The position numbers were made by a program, and so were the translations under genes. A DNA stretch of 54,494 nucleotides from Euzebya sp. (lineage in GTDB: Bacteria > Actinomycetota > Nitriliruptoria > Euzebyales > Euzebyaceae), in NCBI RefSeq assembly GCF_964222135.1, contig NZ_CAXQBR010000049.1, positions 1 through 54,494 of the forward strand, given 5' to 3'. Positions 24,483-33,900 of this stretch are shown here, in pieces (position 1 is the first letter of the stretch; each line of letters starts with the position of its first letter). The notes beneath the pieces were generated by a model that searched no databases, was not told the origin of the DNA, and was given only the letters and a program-made list of their open reading frames with translations.

Positions 24483-27182
24483 TCAGAGGGGCTGGGCGGG
24501 GGCGGGTGGGGCCAGTCGGATGCGGACGTCGACGGGGGTGACGCCGTGGCCCTCGGGGCGGACGAAGACGGGGTTGATGTCGAGCTCGGCGATCTCGGGG
24601 ACGTCCTCGACCAGGGCGCTGATGCGGAAGAGCAGGTCGCGGAGGGCGGCGACGTCCGCGGGCGGCGCGCCGCGGTAGCCGGTGAGCAGGGGGTAGGTCC
24701 GCAGCCCGGTGAGCATGTCGTCGATGTCGACGTCGGTCAGGGGGGTGATGCCGACGGCGACGTCACCGACCAGCTCGAGGGCGGGGCCGCCGGCGGCGAT
24801 GGTGACCACGGGTCCGAAGGACCGGTCGTGGACGACGCGGACGGCGACCTCGACGCCGTCGGTGACCATCTCCTGCACCAGGTACGCGCCGGACAGGTCG
24901 GTGCGGCCACGGGTGGCCAGCGCGGCGTCGATCCGCCCGACGGCCTCGTGGGCCTCCGCGGCCGTGCGACAGCCGAGGACGACCGCACCCAGGTCCTGCT
25001 TGGCCACCGGCGCGGCGATCTTCACCGCCACCGGCGCATCGAGCTCGCGCTGGGCCAGCGATGCCTCCGCCGCCGACGTCACGCGTCGGGTCCGGACGCG
25101 ACGCACCCCGTAGGCGTCGAGCACGTCGGCGGTCTGGACGTCCTGGAGCCACGTGCCCTCCGGGTGCGCGGCGAGGACGGCTCGGAGGTCACGCCGCACC
25201 CCCTCGACGTCGACGCCCTCGGGGCGGACCACCGTGCCGAGCGGCCGGCGGCGCCACTCCGCGTGCACCGCCGCGCGGCCCAGGGCTCGCGCGGCGTCCG
25301 CCGGGTCCCGGAACCACGGCACCGCACCGCCGGTCCGCCTGGCGGCCTGCTCGGGTCCGAACAGGACCGCCACGGCGGCCACGTCCTCTCCCAGGCCCTC
25401 GGCCCCGCTCGCGATGCCCTGCGCGACGTCCTCGACCCGCGCCGCCGGCGGGCTGGTGATCGCCACCACGGCGTCGACCTGACCGCTGGCCCCGACGAGC
25501 TCGATCGCCTGGCGGTAGGCGTCACCGCCGGCGCCGGCCAGCAGGTCGATCGGGTTCGCCGTCCCGGCCCCCTCGCACAGGACGGCCGCCAGGGCGGACC
25601 GCAGCTCCTCGTCGAGCTCCGGCAGGACGAGCCCCGCGGCCTCGAGCGCATCGGCGGCCATGGCGCCGGGTCCGCCACCGTCGGTGACCACCGCGATGCG
25701 ACGTCCCCTGGGCAGCGGTTGGCTGCCGAGCAGGCGTCCCACGTCGAGCAGCTCCTCGAGCGTGCCGGTCCGGATGACGCCGGCCTGACGGCACAGTGCC
25801 TCCACCGCGCCGTCGAGGTCCGTCGGGTCCGCGGGGCTGACGGGGGTGCGGTGACCGGTGGCGGCGCGCTGGGCCGCGGGGCCGCGGACCGCCTTCACGA
25901 TGGCGATCGGCTTGGTCCGCGCGATCCGCCGCGCGATGCGCGCGAAGCGGCGCGGGTTGCCGAAGGACTCGAGGTACGCCAGGACGACGGCGGTGCCCGG
26001 GTCCTGCTCCCAGCTGAGGAGCAGGTCGTTGCCGCTCACGTCGGCCTTGCCGCCGAGCGAGACCGCGCTCGACACCCCGAGGCCGAGCTCCTCGGCCCGT
26101 CGCAGCACCGTCGAGGTGACCGCGCCCGACTGGGAGGCGAGCGCCACCCGACCGGCCGGTGGCAGTCCCGGGGTGGTGGTGGCGTTGAGCCGCACCTCGA
26201 CGGCGGTGTTGACCAGTCCCACGCCGTTCGGCCCGATCACCCGCATGCCGTGGGCGCGCGCGCGATCCAGGAGGTCTGCCTGCAGCGCGGCCCCCTCGGC
26301 TCCCCGCTCGAGGAAGCCTCCGGACGCGACGTACGCCGCCCGCACGCCGAACCGCCCGGCGCGCTCCACCGCGTCCGGCACCTCGGGGGCCGGCAGGCAG
26401 ACGTACAGCAGGTCGGGGACGTGGGGGCAGTCCTCGATCGCGGCGATCCGGCCGTCGGACGGGTCTGCCGGGAGGGAGGGGTCGACGACGTAGACCGCGC
26501 CGGTGAAGCCGCTCGCGCGGAGGTTCGCCGCCACGGCACCCGCACCGTCGACGGTGTCGCCGGTGGCCCCGATGACCGCGATGCGGCGGGGCTGGAGGAA
26601 GCGGCGCAGCGCCTGGCGGGCGGCGACCTGCTCGTCGCGGGCGATCGCGGCCAGGTACGACTCGGTCGGGTGCACGTCGAACGTCGCGTGGACGTCGGTG
26701 CCCTCGAGGTGCTGGACGACGTCGACCCCCAGGTCGTGGATGACGCGCAGCATGCGGACGTTCGAGGCCTGCACCTCCGCGACGATGCGCGTCCTCCCCT
26801 CCTCACGGGCGATGGCGGTCAGCTCACGGAGGAGCACCGTGCCGATGCCCCGCCCCTGGTGCGCGTCCTCGACCAGCGCAGCGAACTCCGCGGTCGACTC
26901 GTCGACCGCGGCGAGCTGGGCCAGCGCCACCACCTGCTCGGCGCGTCCGCTGCCGGTGGTGGCGACCCGCACGACCGGGCCGTCCGGCTGCTCGAGGCCC
27001 AGGAGCGCGGGTGCCCGGTCGATCGCCACCGCGCCGCCGAACCGGTACCGGATGGACGTCGGCGACAGGCGATCCCACATCGCACGCAGCTTCTCGACGT
27101 CGCCCTGCCGTGGCGGTCGGACGTGGATCGTGGTGCCGTCGGGCAGCAGGTGGTCGGCCTCGGCGCTGGCAAGCGTGGTCAC
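24483..27182 (-). CDS. Bifunctional GNAT acetyltransferase / NDP-forming acyl-CoA ligase (Pat-like)
   Basis: An 899-residue fusion. The N-terminal GNAT domain (about 15-185) has the acetyl-CoA loop EDAHQGRGIGTVLLREL. Next come a CoA-binding domain (IAVIGATGDTVDGAGA, about 200), a ligase-CoA domain pair (GPNGVGLVNT, VALASQSGAVTSTVL, VVTDGGGPGAMAADALE) and an ATP-grasp domain ending ELDINPVFV. GNAT-plus-NDP-ligase proteins include protein lysine acetyltransferases such as Pat/SlPatA that control acetyl-CoA synthetase; in those the ligase part is often a sensor rather than an enzyme. The normal phospho-His region SHTG is altered here (TGHRTPVSP), so ligase activity is doubtful. GTG start chosen for GAGGAG upstream; the frame is open further but low in plausibility. 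Confidence 0.88.
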   Translation of the reverse strand: MTTLASAEADHLLPDGTTIHVRPPRQGDVEKLRAMWDRLSPTSIRYRFGGAVAIDRAPALLGLEQPDGPVVRVATTGSGRAEQVVALAQLAAVDESTAEFAALVEDAHQGRGIGTVLLRELTAIAREEGRTRIVAEVQASNVRMLRVIHDLGVDVVQHLEGTDVHATFDVHPTESYLAAIARDEQVAARQALRRFLQPRRIAVIGATGDTVDGAGAVAANLRASGFTGAVYVVDPSLPADPSDGRIAAIEDCPHVPDLLYVCLPAPEVPDAVERAGRFGVRAAYVASGGFLERGAEGAALQADLLDRARAHGMRVIGPNGVGLVNTAVEVRLNATTTPGLPPAGRVALASQSGAVTSTVLRRAEELGLGVSSAVSLGGKADVSGNDLLLSWEQDPGTAVVLAYLESFGNPRRFARIARRIARTKPIAIVKAVRGPAAQRAATGHRTPVSPADPTDLDGAVEALCRQAGVIRTGTLEELLDVGRLLGSQPLPRGRRIAVVTDGGGPGAMAADALEAAGLVLPELDEELRSALAAVLCEGAGTANPIDLLAGAGGDAYRQAIELVGASGQVDAVVAITSPPAARVEDVAQGIASGAEGLGEDVAAVAVLFGPEQAARRTGGAVPWFRDPADAARALGRAAVHAEWRRRPLGTVVRPEGVDVEGVRRDLRAVLAAHPEGTWLQDVQTADVLDAYGVRRVRTRRVTSAAEASLAQRELDAPVAVKIAAPVAKQDLGAVVLGCRTAAEAHEAVGRIDAALATRGRTDLSGAYLVQEMVTDGVEVAVRVVHDRSFGPVVTIAAGGPALELVGDVAVGITPLTDVDIDDMLTGLRTYPLLTGYRGAPPADVAALRDLLFRISALVEDVPEIAELDINPVFVRPEGHGVTPVDVRIRLAPPAPAQPL

Positions 27183-27342
27183 AGGAGCTCCTCGCACTCG
27201 TCGCCAGCCACCCTCGCGGGACGCACAGGGACCCGCTAGGGCTGATGGCCTCCCCGTGGCAGGGACCATCGACCCGACGCCCGGCTGAGCCGCCCCGCGT
27301 GGTCGGGTACGCTCCGCGGCCCACGGCTCCATGGAGGACGAG

Positions 27343-27456
27343 ATGAAGAAGTTGCTGATCCTGCTGGCCGCTGCGACCGCCGGCGCGCTGGCGCTCAAGC
27401 GGCAGCGCGACCGTGAGCTCGACGAAGCGATCTGGGAGGAGCCGCGGGACCTCTGA
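27343..27456 (+). CDS. DLW-39 family small protein
   Basis: A 37-residue protein, MKKLLILLAAATAGALALK then a charged tail ELDEAIWEEP. The N-terminal hydrophobic stretch is a likely membrane anchor. DLW-39 proteins are about 39 residues, end in a D-L-W-like acidic motif and are encoded in this place between gyrA and tRNA-Ala in actinobacteria; function unknown. GGAGG at 27333-27337 supports the start. Confidence 0.85.
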   Translation: MKKLLILLAAATAGALALKRQRDRELDEAIWEEPRDL

Positions 27457-27495
27457 GTCCCGCTACGCTTGTCCGATCCCCGCAGGGGACCCCTC

Positions 27496-27568
27496 GGGGC
27501 CATAGCTCAGTTGGTAGAGCGCTGTCTTTGCAAGGCAGATGTCGCCGGTTCGATTCCGGCTGGCTCCA
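27496..27568 (+). tRNA. tRNA-Ala (TGC)
   Basis: Acceptor GGGGCCA/TGGCTCC with one G-T pair, D-arm GCTCAGTTGGTAGAGC, anticodon stem CTGTC/GGCAG (one G-T) with loop TTTGCAA (anticodon TGC), T-loop GGTTCGATTCC. CCA not encoded. A -10 TACGCT lies at 27464-27469. Confidence 0.97.
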
Positions 27569-27571
27569 CGA

Positions 27572-27895
27572 TCAGTTGAGGTGCGGGACCTCGGTCCGCT
27601 CGTGCATGCGCTCGCCGCAGTGCCGGGGCGGGGTCGCTGACCCGCGCACGAGCAGGAGCATCTCGGCCCCGCACCCGCTGCACAGGTAGGTCACGCGCCC
27701 GTCCTCCGGTTCGACGGGGGTCGGGGGACCGTCGGGGATGTGATCGCCGCCGCGGCGGAGGGACCCCAGCGACGCGACCCCCACCGACCAGATCGCGACG
27801 CCGAGCAGCGGCGCGAGCACCCACTCCAACGGGATCCGCCCGGCCAGGGCGGCTCCGAGGGCGACCAGGATCACCGCCCACAGCGCGCGCTTCAT
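27572..27895 (-). CDS. Membrane protein with C-terminal zinc-ribbon-like motif
   Basis: A 107-residue protein with two adjacent N-terminal helices (LWAVILVALGAALAG and EWVLAPLLGVAIWSVGVASL) and a cytoplasmic tail holding CSGCGAEM … RHCGERM, a CxxC plus HC pair arranged as a small zinc ribbon. I do not recognise the family. Its stop is four bases from the end of the oppositely oriented tRNA-Ala. It lies downstream of crgA on the same strand, separated by a 213-base gap with DnaA-box-like sites. Confidence 0.65.
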   Translation of the reverse strand: MKRALWAVILVALGAALAGRIPLEWVLAPLLGVAIWSVGVASLGSLRRGGDHIPDGPPTPVEPEDGRVTYLCSGCGAEMLLLVRGSATPPRHCGERMHERTEVPHLN

Positions 27896-28012
27896 GCGTC
27901 ACAGCCTGCCACGTCGGCCCCCGGGCACCCTCCCCACGTCACTGGGAGGACCTCCCTGGTGGGGGGTGGACCCTGGACCACAGCCATGTGGTTCCGCAGG
28001 TCACCCGCGAAC

Positions 28013-28108
28013 TCGTCCACAGGTTTGCCCACAGCTGTGGATGACGTCACACGAGGGGAGTTCCGCACGTGTCGTTCTGTCCACACCTGGGGAGAGCGGT
28101 GTGGACAG
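28013..28108. promoter_or_regulatory. Cluster of five DnaA-box-like sites
   Basis: TCGTCCACA 28013-28021, TTGCCCACA 28025-28033, reverse TCATCCACA 28036-28044, CTGTCCACA 28077-28085, reverse CTGTCCACA 28100-28108. The last two form an 11-bp perfect inverted repeat (CTGTCCACACC, ten bases, GGTGTGGACAG) that starts right after the crgA stop and could instead be its terminator. Confidence 0.5.
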
Positions 28109-28339
28109 CTACCGCCACTGGCTCAGGATGCCCAATCCCACCGCCATGAACCCGAAACCGCCGAAGATCCACGCGTTCCCACCGGGCAGGAACCCCGGGA
28201 AGATGTAGTTCACGAGGATCACGACGATCCCGGCGATGATCAGCCCGGTGCCGACCACGGGCACCCAGGTCGGGCTGGGCGGCGGCTTCGGCTTCGGCGG
28301 CGGCGTGTAGGTGTCGCGCTTGGACTTGGACTTGGGCAC
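28109..28339 (-). CDS. crgA: Cell division protein CrgA
   Basis: A 76-residue CrgA. MPKSKSKRDTYTPPP is the basic/proline N-terminus; helix 1 is VPVVGTGLIIAGIVVILVNY and helix 2 WIFGGFGFMAVGLGILSQW, linked by IFPGFLPGGNA. CrgA is a septal membrane protein that coordinates FtsZ/FtsI and wall synthesis in actinobacteria. It is divergent from the sortase gene, with an inverted repeat in the middle of the shared promoter gap. Confidence 0.95.
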   Translation of the reverse strand: MPKSKSKRDTYTPPPKPKPPPSPTWVPVVGTGLIIAGIVVILVNYIFPGFLPGGNAWIFGGFGFMAVGLGILSQWR

Positions 28340-28418
28340 AGCAGGACCTCGCTAGCTCGTTCGACGCGGTCCCGGCGCACGGCGGCACGCGGCTGCGGCG
28401 AGCCGGGACGGACCGCAA

Positions 28419-28437
28419 GGGTAGCGCCGTGCTACCC
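28419..28437. promoter_or_regulatory. Symmetric divergent promoter element of crgA and sortase
   Basis: GGGTAGC-GCCGT-GCTACCC: the arms give a TACCCT -10 on each strand, with downstream distances of about 65 bases to the sortase ATG and 80 to the crgA start. Confidence 0.4.
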
Positions 28438-28501
28438 TCGGCTGCTGGGTCGGCGGGACTCGACCCTCGCCCCTGCTGTCTGACCACGAGGAACGCCGGA
28501 G

Positions 28502-29230
28502 ATGCGGCTCGCACTGCGCGCACTGGGCTGGCTGCTGATCGCGGCCGGCGCGGTGGTGGCCCTGTACCTCGTCTACTCGCTGTACTGGACGGGACTCGAG
28601 ACGTCCCGCTCCCAGGACCGGCTCATGCAGGAGTTCGAGGAGTCCATCGGGGGGGACTTCGTCGCGGCGGCGCCGACCGAGGGCGACGACTTCGACCTCG
28701 AGACCGCGGCACTCGACCCGCTCAGCGCGGAGGACCCCTCCGTGGGCCCCGCGACCGCGCCGACCGCCGCCGAGGTGGGGGATGCGGTCGGCGTCATGGA
28801 GTTCCGGCGTCCCGCCACCGGCCAGCAGGTCGTCACCGACCCGGTGGTCGTGGTGGAGGGCATCACCACCGAGGCGCTCCAGTCCGGGCCCGGTCGGTAC
28901 CCGGGGACCGCCTACCCGGGCCAGACCGGCAACTTCGCCGTCGCCGGGCACCGCACGACCTACGGCGCGCCGTTCTGGGATCTCGACCAGCTCGAGGCCG
29001 GCGACGAGATCCACGTCACCGACCGCAACGGGACCCGCTGGGTCTACGAGTTCGCCGAGAGCCGCATCGTCGGTCCCCAGGACGTGTCGGTGATCGGCGA
29101 GGACCCCCTGGGCACCGGCGCGCCGACCCTCACCCTCACGACGTGCCACCCGCGCTGGTCCCAGACCGAGCGCCTGATCGTCTTCGCGACCCTCAGCTCG
29201 GACCAGGTCCCCCTGGCGCTCGCGTCATGA
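28502..29230 (+). CDS. Class E sortase
   Basis: A 242-residue sortase with an N-terminal membrane anchor (about 4-27), a linker rich in Asp/Ala/Thr (60-95) and the catalytic domain 98-242. Catalytic triad: H150 in VAGHRTTY, C215 in TLTTCHPRW, R224 in QTERLIVFA. The motif TLTTCHPRWS and the position next to crgA/trpG are those of class E sortases in high-GC actinobacteria, which attach proteins carrying LAxTG-type signals. Its stop overlaps a 16-codon ORF (ATGA). Confidence 0.92.
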   Translation: MRLALRALGWLLIAAGAVVALYLVYSLYWTGLETSRSQDRLMQEFEESIGGDFVAAAPTEGDDFDLETAALDPLSAEDPSVGPATAPTAAEVGDAVGVMEFRRPATGQQVVTDPVVVVEGITTEALQSGPGRYPGTAYPGQTGNFAVAGHRTTYGAPFWDLDQLEAGDEIHVTDRNGTRWVYEFAESRIVGPQDVSVIGEDPLGTGAPTLTLTTCHPRWSQTERLIVFATLSSDQVPLALAS

Positions 29231-29277
29231 GCGATCGGCCGCCGCCCCCTCCGTCCACACCTGGCCACCACCCGTGA
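29227..29277 (+). CDS. 16-residue Pro-rich mini-ORF linking sortase to a membrane peptide
   Basis: MSDRPPPPPSTPGHHP. It overlaps the sortase stop by ATGA and the next ORF by GTGA, so a terminating ribosome can restart at each junction. No family; it may be only a translational bridge. Confidence 0.35.
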   Translation: MSDRPPPPPSTPGHHP

Positions 29278-29399
29278 GCCCGCTCGCCCGCGGCGCCATG
29301 ATCGCCGCCGCCGTCGTGGTGGCGGTCGTCGTGCTGTTCACCTGGGTCTTCCCCTGGATCGAGCGGATCCTCGTCGCCGACCCGACCCTCGCCGGCTGA
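29274..29399 (+). CDS. Small membrane protein of 41 residues
   Basis: MSPLARGAMIAAAVVVAVVV begins it; a single helix (about 8-28) is followed by FPWIERILVADPTLAG. It has a GTG start overlapping the mini-ORF stop. The place behind the sortase suggests an accessory to sortase or wall proteins. Unknown family; length and overlap are the evidence. Confidence 0.45.
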   Translation: MSPLARGAMIAAAVVVAVVVLFTWVFPWIERILVADPTLAG

Positions 29400-29420
29400 C
29401 CCCGCTCCTGTCAGAGGGGG

Positions 29421-30881
29421 TCACCGGGGGCGCCGGCGGCGCACCACCTCGGCGAGTCCGAGGCCGACCAGCACCAGGAGCGCGGCGGCGAGCGCGATCG
29501 CGCTCGACCGCGGTGCGGGCAGGGCGGTGGTCATGACGGCCATGGGCCGCTCGGTGGGGGTGGCCACCTCCGACGCTGGTGCTGGACGCGTCTCGGCCTG
29601 CGGGACGACGGGTCCGGTGGGCGGCGGGTCCGGGGTCGGTTCCGCGGTGGGCGGGTCCGCAGTGGGAGGGTCCGCGGTGGTCGGGTCCGCTGTGGCAGGG
29701 GGTGGGCCCGGCGGGGCCACGGCCGCCAGCTGGGCATCGAGGGCGGTCCACACCTCCGGCGGTTCGAACCCCGCCCGCCACGCCGCGATGCCGGCGAGGC
29801 CGTGGGTGGCGACCAGCACGGTCTTGCGCTGGAGGCTCGCGACGTCCTCCATCCAGATCCGGTGGGGCCGGCCGCGCTCGTCGACGTAGGTGTGGACGTC
29901 CATGCCGGCTGCCGGGTCGTAGGCGACCGCCGTGCCGCGCTCGGCCGCCCGGCGGGCCATCGCCTCCATCCCCAGGGTGGCGTCGAGGTCGATGCCCTGC
30001 TCCGCCGAGGGGTCCTCGGCCCAGTCCCGTGCGTACAGCGGCAGGCCGAGCACGACCTTCTCCGGCGGGACGGTCCTGAGCAGGAACGCGGTGGACTCGG
30101 CGACCCACGAGAGGCCGGCCACGGGACCATCGCGCCGCAGGGCGTTGTGCTGGTCGTAGGCCATGAGCATGACGTAGTCGGCTACTCGGCCCAGCCCCTC
30201 CCGGTCGAAGGCCGTCGACCAGTTGCCGAGCACCCAGGTGTCGGTCATCGCGGTGACGTCGACGCTGATGACGCGGTCGGGCAGTGCGGCCTGGAGGTCG
30301 GCGACCAGCTGGGTCAGCAGCGGTGCGGTCCGGTCGTGCAGGTTCTCGAAGTCGACGTTGACGCCGTCCACGCCGCTGCGCCTCACCTCGGCGGCGATCT
30401 GGTCCACGACGCCCGCCCGGAGGGATGGATCCCGCAGCACCTGGTCGGTCAGGTCGGGATCGATGTGGTTGCCGAACAGCGGCCAGACCGCGATGCCACG
30501 GCCGTGGGCGTGGGCGACCAGGGCGGCGTCGGTGTCGATCTCCAGGGCTCCCGGGCGGGCGGGATCGAGGTACCACCACGTCGGCGACACCACGGACAGG
30601 CCGTCGGCGCGGTCGATCTGGGCGATGTACTCCGCGGTCGAGCCGCCGTAGAGCCACGCGAGGGCGATGTGCCCGTCCGGCCGCAGGTGGCGTGCCGCTG
30701 GGTCGGCGGTCGCGCCGGCAGCCGGCGGGGTGCGCAGCCCCAGGATCGCCACCAGCATCGCCACCAGGAGCGCCAGCGGGACCGCGACGACGAGGGCGGT
30801 CGCCCGGAGGACCGTCGATCCGGGTGTCGGCCCCGCGGCCACCGCCGCGGACGTCGCCACCTTGCGCTGCGTCCCCACCAC
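29421..30881 (-). CDS. Membrane-anchored GH18-type glycoside hydrolase (YaaH-like)
   Basis: A 486-residue protein with an N-terminal helix (about 29-50), a TIM-barrel hydrolase (70-380) containing the GH18 catalytic motif DGVNVDFEN with D172, D177 and acid E179, YVMLMAYDQHN with the substrate-binding MxYD, and GIAAWRAGF. A Thr/Pro-rich repeat linker (about 390-445: PTTADPPTADPPTAEP) leads to a C-terminal helix and RRRRPR tail. The fold is that of chitinase/SpoIIQ-YaaH peptidoglycan-active enzymes. A TACCGT -10 seven bases before GTG 30878 suggests a leaderless mRNA; GTG 30881 is the alternative start. It converges on the sortase. Confidence 0.85.
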   Translation of the reverse strand: MVGTQRKVATSAAVAAGPTPGSTVLRATALVVAVPLALLVAMLVAILGLRTPPAAGATADPAARHLRPDGHIALAWLYGGSTAEYIAQIDRADGLSVVSPTWWYLDPARPGALEIDTDAALVAHAHGRGIAVWPLFGNHIDPDLTDQVLRDPSLRAGVVDQIAAEVRRSGVDGVNVDFENLHDRTAPLLTQLVADLQAALPDRVISVDVTAMTDTWVLGNWSTAFDREGLGRVADYVMLMAYDQHNALRRDGPVAGLSWVAESTAFLLRTVPPEKVVLGLPLYARDWAEDPSAEQGIDLDATLGMEAMARRAAERGTAVAYDPAAGMDVHTYVDERGRPHRIWMEDVASLQRKTVLVATHGLAGIAAWRAGFEPPEVWTALDAQLAAVAPPGPPPATADPTTADPPTADPPTAEPTPDPPPTGPVVPQAETRPAPASEVATPTERPMAVMTTALPAPRSSAIALAAALLVLVGLGLAEVVRRRRPR

Positions 30882-30999
30882 CGCGACGGTAGCACCGGCG
30901 AGCACGCCCGATCGGCGCACGGACGGTGCGGTCCGGGCGTGGAAGAATGCGGGCGCGTCCCCCGGGGATCGCGAGCGCAGCGGAGGAGATGAGGACACG

Positions 31000-33900
31000 G
31001 TGCCAGAGCAGGAACCCAGCGCGGCCGAGCGCGCCCGACGTGCCGCCGAGGCGGCAGCGGAGGCCCGCCGCGAGGCGGCTCGCCACGCCGCTGCCCGGCG
31101 TGCGGAGCAGGCTGCCCGCCGTCGGGAGGTTCCCGCCCGCCGTCCGCCGGGGACCTCGCGGGCGACGGCCCCCCCGCCGGGTGCGGCCGCCGGGGGACCT
31201 GCCCGTCCCGCGGTGACACCGGATCCCGGCCGCACCACCCCCGCCGGTCCGGTGGGCGACAGGCCCGCGCCCCGACGCGGTCGGGGTGGCGACACCGGGG
31301 ACGGGACCGCGACGAGCGCCGCCGGGACTCCCGGACGGGCGACTCCGTCGACCCCGCCTGCGGGGTCGTCGCGCGACGTGTCGCGGCTGGCCCGACCCCC
31401 CGCGATCCGACGTCCGGTGCCGCCCGCCACGCGGACCGGCCGGCCGCCCGCGCCCGGCGCGCAGCCACCCGCCGCCCGACTCGGCGGCGACGTGCCAGCA
31501 CGCGACGCCGGTCCGACACCGGGTGCGCCGGACCAGGGCCGCGTCACCCCGCTCGCTGACGAGGGTCCCGCCGCGACCGGACCGGCGACCACGGGATCGA
31601 CGACGGCGCCGCAGGTCTCCGGGGCCCACGAGCCCAGCCGGACGAGCCCCGAGGAGACGGCGGACGAGCCGAGGGCGTCCGGGACGGCCCCCTCGGCCGG
31701 GCTCCCGGTGGACGGCCAGCGGTTGGGGGCGGCGACGGGCCAGCTCACGGATCTGCCGCCCCTCCCCGAGCCGCCAGGGCGGACCGCGCCCGGGGGCGAG
31801 GCGACGACGGACGCCGCCGGCGCCCCCCACGCAGGACCGGCGGCGCGCGCGCTCGACGGCCTGGTGCTCCCACGGCCGCCACGAGATGGCCCCGCCTCAG
31901 CGGGCACCGCACCCGACGCCGCGCCGGTCGCCGACGGGGATCCTGATTCGGCCTCACCGAGCGACGTGGCGCCCAGCGGTGCAGCAGCCGAGCCCGACGC
32001 CACGGGTGGCGCCGACGCCTCCGCCTCCCCGTCGGTCGGCCTCGCGACCGCGGACCTGCCGGTCGACCTCCCCGTGCCCGGCGACGGGGAGCCCACCGCG
32101 GGCGAGGACGACCGCCACCCGCCCGCGAACCCCGCGGCACGCACCCATGACGCCGACGCCGAGCCCGCGAAGCCCCCGTCCCCCGGGTCCGATGACCCGG
32201 CCGCCGACCCCACCGTCGACCTGCGGAGCGCGGCCGCGACGTCGGACACCGTCCGGCTCGCTCCCACCGCAGGGACCCCGGTCGCCGCCCAGGCGGGCAC
32301 CCGCCCGTGGGTGCGGGCGTACCCGCCCGGGGTGCCGGAGACCTACCGGTACCCGCTGGTCCCCCTCACCCGGTTCCTCGACGACGCGGCCCAGGACTTC
32401 CCCGACACCACCGGGCTGTCCTTCCTCGGGACCGAGACCAGCTACCGCCAGCTGTCCGAGCAGGTCGACCGGCTCGGGTCGGCGCTCACCGACCTCGAGC
32501 TGTCCGTCGGGGACCGCGTCGGGATCGCGCTGCCGTGGAGCCCGCAGCTCGTCCTCGCGCTCCACGCGTGCTGGCGACGCGGCTTCGACCCGGTGGTCCT
32601 CGACCCCGACGCCCCCGGTCACGTCCTGGCCGGCGCGGTCGGACTGTCGGCCCCCCGGGTCCTGATCCTCCTCGACACCCTCTACCCGGCGCTGACCGCG
32701 CACGCCGAGCAGCTGTCGAGCGTCCGCCACGTGGTCGCCACCAACCTGCTCGACGCCCTGCCGAGCCTCCGCGCCCGCGTGCAGTCGGTCCGCATGAAGG
32801 TCCCCACCGTCGAGATCCCCGCGAGCGAGGGCGTCCTCGCCCTCCGCACCCTCCTCGAGCGCGCGGCGCCCACCGCGACCCAGGTGGACGTGGACGTCGA
32901 GTCGGCGCCGGCGATGACCGTCGTCCGCGACGGCGCGGTGACCGCGTTCACCCACCACCAGCTCCTCGTGGGCGCGTTCCAGGCCCGTCTGTGGATCCCC
33001 GACGTCCAGGCCGGCCGCGAGGTGGTGGCGGTCGCGGGCGACCCGACCGATCCGTACGGGATGGCGGCCGGCATGCTCATGGCCGTCCTGTCCGCCGGCA
33101 CGGTCCTGCTGCCCGAGCCGCGTCCCGGCGGCCTGGCGCGCACGATCGACGCAGGCCGCCCGACGATCCTCGTCACCGGCGTCGAGGAGGTCCGCAAGGT
33201 CCTCGCCCCGTCCTCCCGCAAGCAGGACCTGACGTCCCTCCGCGTGAGCCTCGTGGCCGGCGCGCCCGCGGACCCGGCGGTGCGCGCCACCATGGAGCAG
33301 CGCACGGGCGGGCGGCTCCGCACGGCGGTCACCACCCCGCGCATCGCGGGCATCGCCGTCGCGGAACCCGTCTACGCGGACCCGCGTGGCACCGGTGCGG
33401 GGCTGGCCCTGCCAGACACCGACCTCCGCGTCGTCCCCGGCGACGGCCCCGCGGCCGGTCTCGCCGTCGGACCCGTCGAGGTGTCCGGCCCCCAGGTGCC
33501 AGGTGGCTGGCAGCCGCTCGGCCTGGTCGGCTGGCTCGACGACACCGGCTTCCTGACCGTCGTCGGCGACGCCGCTTCGACGGTCGTGCACGCCGACGGC
33601 GTGTCGGATCCCGCCGTGATCGCCGCGGCCGTCCGCCGCAGCCCCGGGGTGGTCGACGCGTCGGTGCGGACGGAGTTCACCGACGGCGCCCTCCGCCTGG
33701 TCGTGGACGCCACCGTCGCCGACGACGGGGTCACCCCCGCCCACCTCCTCGCCGGGCTCGCCGAGCGCGCCCCCGCACAGGCGCCTCCGTCGCGCTGGGA
33801 CATCACCGTCGCCGCGCCGACCCCGGCTGCGGTCGCCTCCGAGCCCGCCCAGCCCGAAACCCCCCAGCCCGAGGCCGGCCAGGCGGCGGTCACCCAGACC

